A stretch of 64,000 nt of DNA from Streptomyces violaceorubidus (GTDB lineage: Bacteria; Actinomycetota; Actinomycetes; Streptomycetales; Streptomycetaceae): NCBI RefSeq assembly GCF_000717995.1, contig NZ_JODM01000004.1, forward strand, positions 1-64,000, written 5' to 3'. The notes beneath the pieces were generated by a model that saw only the letters and a list, made by a program, of their open reading frames with translations, did no database searches and was not told where the DNA came from. Numbering within the stretch: the first letter of the stretch is position 1; each line of letters opens with the position of its first letter. Below are positions 60,793-64,000 of this stretch, piece after piece. The translations under genes were made by a program, and so were the position numbers.

Positions 60793-60931
60793 GAGGCGAG
60801 TCCCGCCCCGGGCTCGGGCGAACCGGCCCGGTGTCGTCGATCGCCGGGAGCGGCACCGGTGTCGGGGCCGGTGCACGGCAGGCCCCCGGTTTCTCCACCG
60901 TAACTCCGGGCCCCTCCCGCGTCCCGGTGAG

Positions 60932-61450
60932 TCAGCGGCCGCAGGGCAGGTCGACCTCCAGGGTGGTGGGGCCGCCGGGCGGGCTGGTCAGTCGGAGGGT
61001 GCCGTCCAGCGCCGCGACCCGGCGGCGGATGCCGGTCAGGCCCGAGCCGCCATCCTCGTCGGCGCCGCCCCGGCCGTCGTCCTCGACCAGCAGGCGCAGC
61101 CGGCCCCCGCGGGCCCGGACCGTGACCGAGGACCGTGCGGCACCGCTGTGCTTCGCGACGTTCGTGAGCGCCTCGGCCGCCACGAAGTACGCCGTCGCCT
61201 CGACCGACGCCGCGCACCGCTCGGGTACGTCGGCCTCGACACGGCACGGCACCCCGCAGTCCGCCGCCAGTCCCGACAGCGCGCCCGCCAGGCCCCGGTC
61301 GGCCAGGACCGGCGGCAGGATGCCCCGCGCCACCGAACGCAGCTCCGCCAGCGCCTGCTCCGCGGCGGACTGCGCCCGTTCCAGCAGCTCGTCCGCCCCG
61401 GCCGGGTCACGCGCCGCCATCCGCCGGGCCGCGCCCAGCAGCACCGTCAC
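60932..61450 (-). pseudogene. Headless NarL-type histidine kinase (catalytic domain only)
   Basis: The 172 residues cover the end of a HisKA_3 dimerisation helix (ELLERAQSAAEQALAELRSV then ARGILPPVLADRGLAGAL) and the HATPase (FVAAEALTNVAKHSGA N-box, LLVEDDGRGG G1, GLTGIRRRVAALDG). The sensor part and the phosphorylated-His H-box (ExxRIARDLHD) are missing. The frame meets a GTG at 61450 only 5 bp from an opposed truncated gene, so a rearrangement removed the front. No response regulator is adjacent. Confidence 0.75.
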
Positions 61451-61455
61451 CCGCC

Positions 61456-62055
61456 GTGTACGAGCGGGGGCTGGGCTTCGGCCCGGTCGTCCTCTCCCGC
61501 GAACTGGCCGCCGGGCACACCACGACCGGCCTCGACCGGCGGGCCCTGGTCCGCACCGACGGCACGCGGGAGGCGGGGCGGGCGCTCGCCGCGCTGGCCG
61601 CCGACCGTCCCGGCCTCGCGGTCGCGAGCACCGCCCCGGACGCCACCGGCGCGGACACCCCGCCCGAGGTGTGGATCAACCTGGCGGTGGTCGTGGTGCT
61701 GCTCGGGTACCTGCTGCTGAGCATCGCCAACAAGCTGGTCGCCGCCACCGCCCAGCGCCGGACGGAGATCGCCGCGCTGCGTCTGGTCGGCACGACCCCG
61801 CGGCAGATCCGCGCGATGATGCGCCGCGAGGCCGCGGTGATCGCCGCCGCGGCCCTCGTCTCCGGCCTCCTGCTGTCCGCCGTCCCCCTGGCCCTCCTCG
61901 GCCAGGGTTTCCTCGGCCGCCCCTGGCCGGCGGGGCCCGCCTGGCTCCTCCCGGCGGTGGCCGCGACGGTGGTGCTGACGTCGTACCTCACCATCGAACT
62001 CCCCACCCGCCACGCCCTGCGCACCCCTCCGGCCGACGCGCTGCGAACGCCCTGA
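61456..62055 (+). pseudogene. C-terminal fragment of an FtsX-type ABC permease
   Basis: The 199 residues read VYERGLGFGPVVLSRELAAG, then LAVVVVLLGYLLLSIANKLV and AATAQRRTEIAALRLVGTTP. They end with helices AAVIAAAALVSGLLLSAVPL and PAVAATVVLTSYLTIELPTR. These are the last periplasmic piece and three terminal helices of a MacB/FtsX-like permease. The N-terminal ~600 residues expected for such a protein are absent, and the fragment begins at the junction with the opposed headless kinase. Confidence 0.75.
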
Positions 62056-62585
62056 CGCCGACACGGGGGCCGCCGCCCACCCCGCCGACACGGGGGCCGC
62101 CGCCCACCCCGCCGGCCGAGGGCTGCGACCGGCGGTTCGGCGACCGGACGCCCTCGCGACGGGCGGTCCCTCCAGGCCGGACAGACACCCTGTACGACCT
62201 GGGCGCTACGGCGGGGCCGGACGCCCTTCACCCCCCGGATGCGACGGCCGGACCGGACGCCCTCCACGACCGGGGCGCTACGGACCGGCCCCGCGACGGG
62301 CGCGGGAACACAGCCGGACACGCTCCACGACCCCCGCGCCCCTCCCGGCCCCGCCGACGGCAGGGTCGGAGCCCCACCTCACCGGCCGAAACCGGCGAGC
62401 CTTCGCGGTCGGCAGGCCCGTCGGCCCGACTCCTGCACGGCCCGCGCACCACGGCCGCGCGGGGGCCCCGCGGCGGGGCGGGGGGCACAGCCGGACACGC
62501 CCCACGACCCGGCGGTTCGGGGACCGGGCCCCCGGCGGCCCGGGAGGTCGGCGGGCGGGCCGGGTGGGGCTGGGCCGGGTGGGGC
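62056..62585. repeat. Repeat-rich intergenic region
   Basis: A 27-bp unit (cgccgacacgggggccgccg-cccaccc) is present twice in tandem at 62056-62109. Further on, the phrase cacagccggacacg-tccacgaccc recurs near 62310 and 62486, and ggacgcccT-like phrases recur around 62150-62270. No gene is supported. The DNA separates two convergent permease-type genes and looks like an expanded, degenerating spacer. Confidence 0.55.
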
Positions 62586-64000
62586 TCACCCGTGCCGGGT
62601 ACGGAGGGCCGTACGGGCCGGGAGGGTGACCGCGGCGAGGGTGAGGGCCGCCGCGGTGGTGGCGAAGGCGGCGTGGAGCAGCGGGGGCACGTGCGGGAAC
62701 TCGCCGGTCAGGCCCCGCATCATCGGGGTCAGCGTGATGACGGCGATGGCGGTGCCCAGGGCCACGCCCGCCGCCGACACCAGCAGGCTCTCCCAGCCCA
62801 GCATGCGCAGCACCTGGCGCCGGGTGGAGCCGACGAGGCGGAGCGTGTGCAGTTCGCGGCGGCGGTCCAGGACCGTCATCACCAGGGTGTTGGCCGCGGC
62901 GACGGCGGCGAAGCCGCCCAGCACGGCGGCCATCGTGTAGTTCGCCCAGGCGCCGAACTCGCGGTCCACGTTCTGCGCGAGCGCGTACCCGGAGGCGTCC
63001 GTGACCTCGCCGAGCACGGTGAGCGGTGCCGCCTCGCCGCCGCTGACCAGCAGCGTGTCGGCGAAGGCCGACGTGACGTGCCCGTCCAGGGACGCGCGGT
63101 CCATGGTCACCGCCGGCAGGCCCAGGCCACGGCCGTAGACCGCGACGACCTCGGGGGCGGCCTTCGTGCCGTCGGGGAGGTGGAGCGGCAGCTTGTCGCC
63201 GAGCCCGGTGTCCGTGGCGGTGGCGAGGGTCTTGTCGATGGCGATCCGGCCCGGGCCCAGGCGCTCCAGGCCGCCCTCGCGCACGTCCAGGTCCTGGACC
63301 TCGGCGAGCTGCGCACCGGGACCCGAGACGCCCTGCGTCGCCGTCCCCTGCAACGAGGTCTCGCCGCCGCCGCGTACGGGCACCAGCACCTGCGTGTCCA
63401 GCAGGCTCACGGCCGCGTCGACGCCGGGCAGACGGGCGGCCCGGTCGGCGGCGTCGGCGGGCAGGCCCGCCGGGGCGGTGACGACGTGGTCCGCCGTGAC
63501 CCCCGCACGGAGCTGCTCCGAGGCGACGTGGCTCTCGCTGGTGTGCATGAAGACCAGCGTCGACGCGAAGGCCATCGCCAGCACGATCGGAGTGATCGCG
63601 GAGGCCAGTCGGCGGGCGTTGGTGCGCGAGTTGGCCGCGGCCAGCGACGCGGAGGCACCGCCGCCGCGCAGCAGCAGCCCGAAGAGCGCCGCGCACAGCC
63701 GCGCCAGGAGCGGCCCGAGCAGGGCGACGGCCAGCATGAAGAGCATGACGACACCCAGGGAGGCGTTGGCCGCGTCGGACCCGGCGGCGGAGGCCGCCAC
63801 CCCGGCCAGCACCGAACCGCCGCCGACCGCGGCCAGCCCGAGGACCGTACGGACGACGCCCGGCCGCAGCCGCTCCACCGAGGCCTCGGCGAGCGCCTGC
63901 CCCGGCCTGATCCTCGCGGGCCTGCGCCCGGCCGCCCAGCCGGCACCGAGCGCCGTGAGCAGCCCCACCCCGACGGCGGCCAGCAGCGGGAACCCCGACA
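62586..64000 (-). CDS. FtsX-type ABC transporter permease (5' end outside the window)
   Basis: At least 471 residues; the frame is open to the window edge (SGFPLLAAVGVGLLTALGAG). It has a MacB/FtsX layout: helices (VLGLAAVGGGSVLAGVAAS, VVMLFMLAVALLGPLLARL), then a second FtsX unit beginning SLAAANSRTNARRLASAITP. A large extracytoplasmic domain follows, and the closing triple of helices contains ELHTLRLVGSTRRQVLRMLG. It acts with an ABC ATPase in lipid, peptide or drug export or in signalling; the ATPase is not in view. Confidence 0.88.
   Translation of the reverse strand, partial: SGFPLLAAVGVGLLTALGAGWAAGRRPARIRPGQALAEASVERLRPGVVRTVLGLAAVGGGSVLAGVAASAAGSDAANASLGVVMLFMLAVALLGPLLARLCAALFGLLLRGGGASASLAAANSRTNARRLASAITPIVLAMAFASTLVFMHTSESHVASEQLRAGVTADHVVTAPAGLPADAADRAARLPGVDAAVSLLDTQVLVPVRGGGETSLQGTATQGVSGPGAQLAEVQDLDVREGGLERLGPGRIAIDKTLATATDTGLGDKLPLHLPDGTKAAPEVVAVYGRGLGLPAVTMDRASLDGHVTSAFADTLLVSGGEAAPLTVLGEVTDASGYALAQNVDREFGAWANYTMAAVLGGFAAVAAANTLVMTVLDRRRELHTLRLVGSTRRQVLRMLGWESLLVSAAGVALGTAIAVITLTPMMRGLTGEFPHVPPLLHAAFATTAAALTLAAVTLPARTALRTRHG

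Overview
The window is actinobacterial and almost certainly Streptomyces. It is very GC-rich with strong third-position GC, has abundant GTG starts and GTGA/ATGA start-stop overlaps, and carries Streptomyces-typical families: Spo0M, SCO3933-family and SCO5918-family proteins, RepSA/TraB-type integrative-element genes, ECF sigma factors, cspA genes with a DEAD-box helicase, and a class F sortase. Assignments rest on motifs read from the sequence and family knowledge; no database search was run.

Layout. 1-4630: the tail of an unidentified CDS, a Yip1-like membrane protein and a large secreted FG-GAP/VCBS protein. 4694-14095: a complete 9.4-kb actinomycete integrative and conjugative element (AICE). 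It encodes a serine integrase, a RepSA-like initiator, a string of small Spd/transfer proteins, a TraB/FtsK translocase, a SCO3933-family protein, a GntR/UTRA repressor with a perfect 15-bp split operator, a coupled GNAT acetyltransferase, a 152-bp nested palindrome and a membrane protein. It sits inside the 3' end of a host phosphoribosyltransferase gene: the original last 16 codons are still readable at 4645-4695, and the element supplies a substitute C-terminus at the other end (14030-14092). 14565-15140: dcd. 15664: tRNA-Gly(CCC).

15692-26315: a second, tRNA-associated island bounded by perfect 47-bp direct repeats of the tRNA 3' end. It holds a frameshifted gene, an IS5-like element with an amber-mutated transposase, a large P-loop NTPase with repeats paired with a small protein sharing a Q-A-G-R-D motif, a vapBC pair, a membrane protein with an alpha/beta-hydrolase signature, and an unknown 324-aa protein. 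No integrase was seen. Decayed copies of the same tRNA end at 26574-26610 and 34287-34335 suggest earlier integrations. Between them lie two more vapBC pairs, an MFS remnant, an ion channel, two CNNM/CBS proteins, Spo0M and a FGE/SUMF1-like protein.

34359-38998: a deletion scar (beta-lactamase-family tail fused to a MarR-like gene), then a copper locus (copA, copZ and a His-rich exported protein) with three CsoR-type palindromes. 39122-53442: chromosomal metabolism and stress genes, including a polysaccharide deacetylase, NDH-2-like oxidoreductase beside an ECF41/SigJ sigma factor, the kdp potassium-pump operon with two tiny leading ORFs, carbonic anhydrase, ArsR, a GAF-SpoIIE phosphatase with a HATPase partner, and a PAP2 enzyme. 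53461-59863: a cold-shock cluster (two cspA genes sharing a conserved leader, DEAD-box helicase, SCO5918-family protein) surrounding an ECF sigma/membrane-protein pair and a sortase F/exported-protein pair. 60121-64000: a GNAT-like protein, then a scar where a headless histidine kinase abuts a headless FtsX-type permease, and finally an FtsX-type permease cut by the window end.
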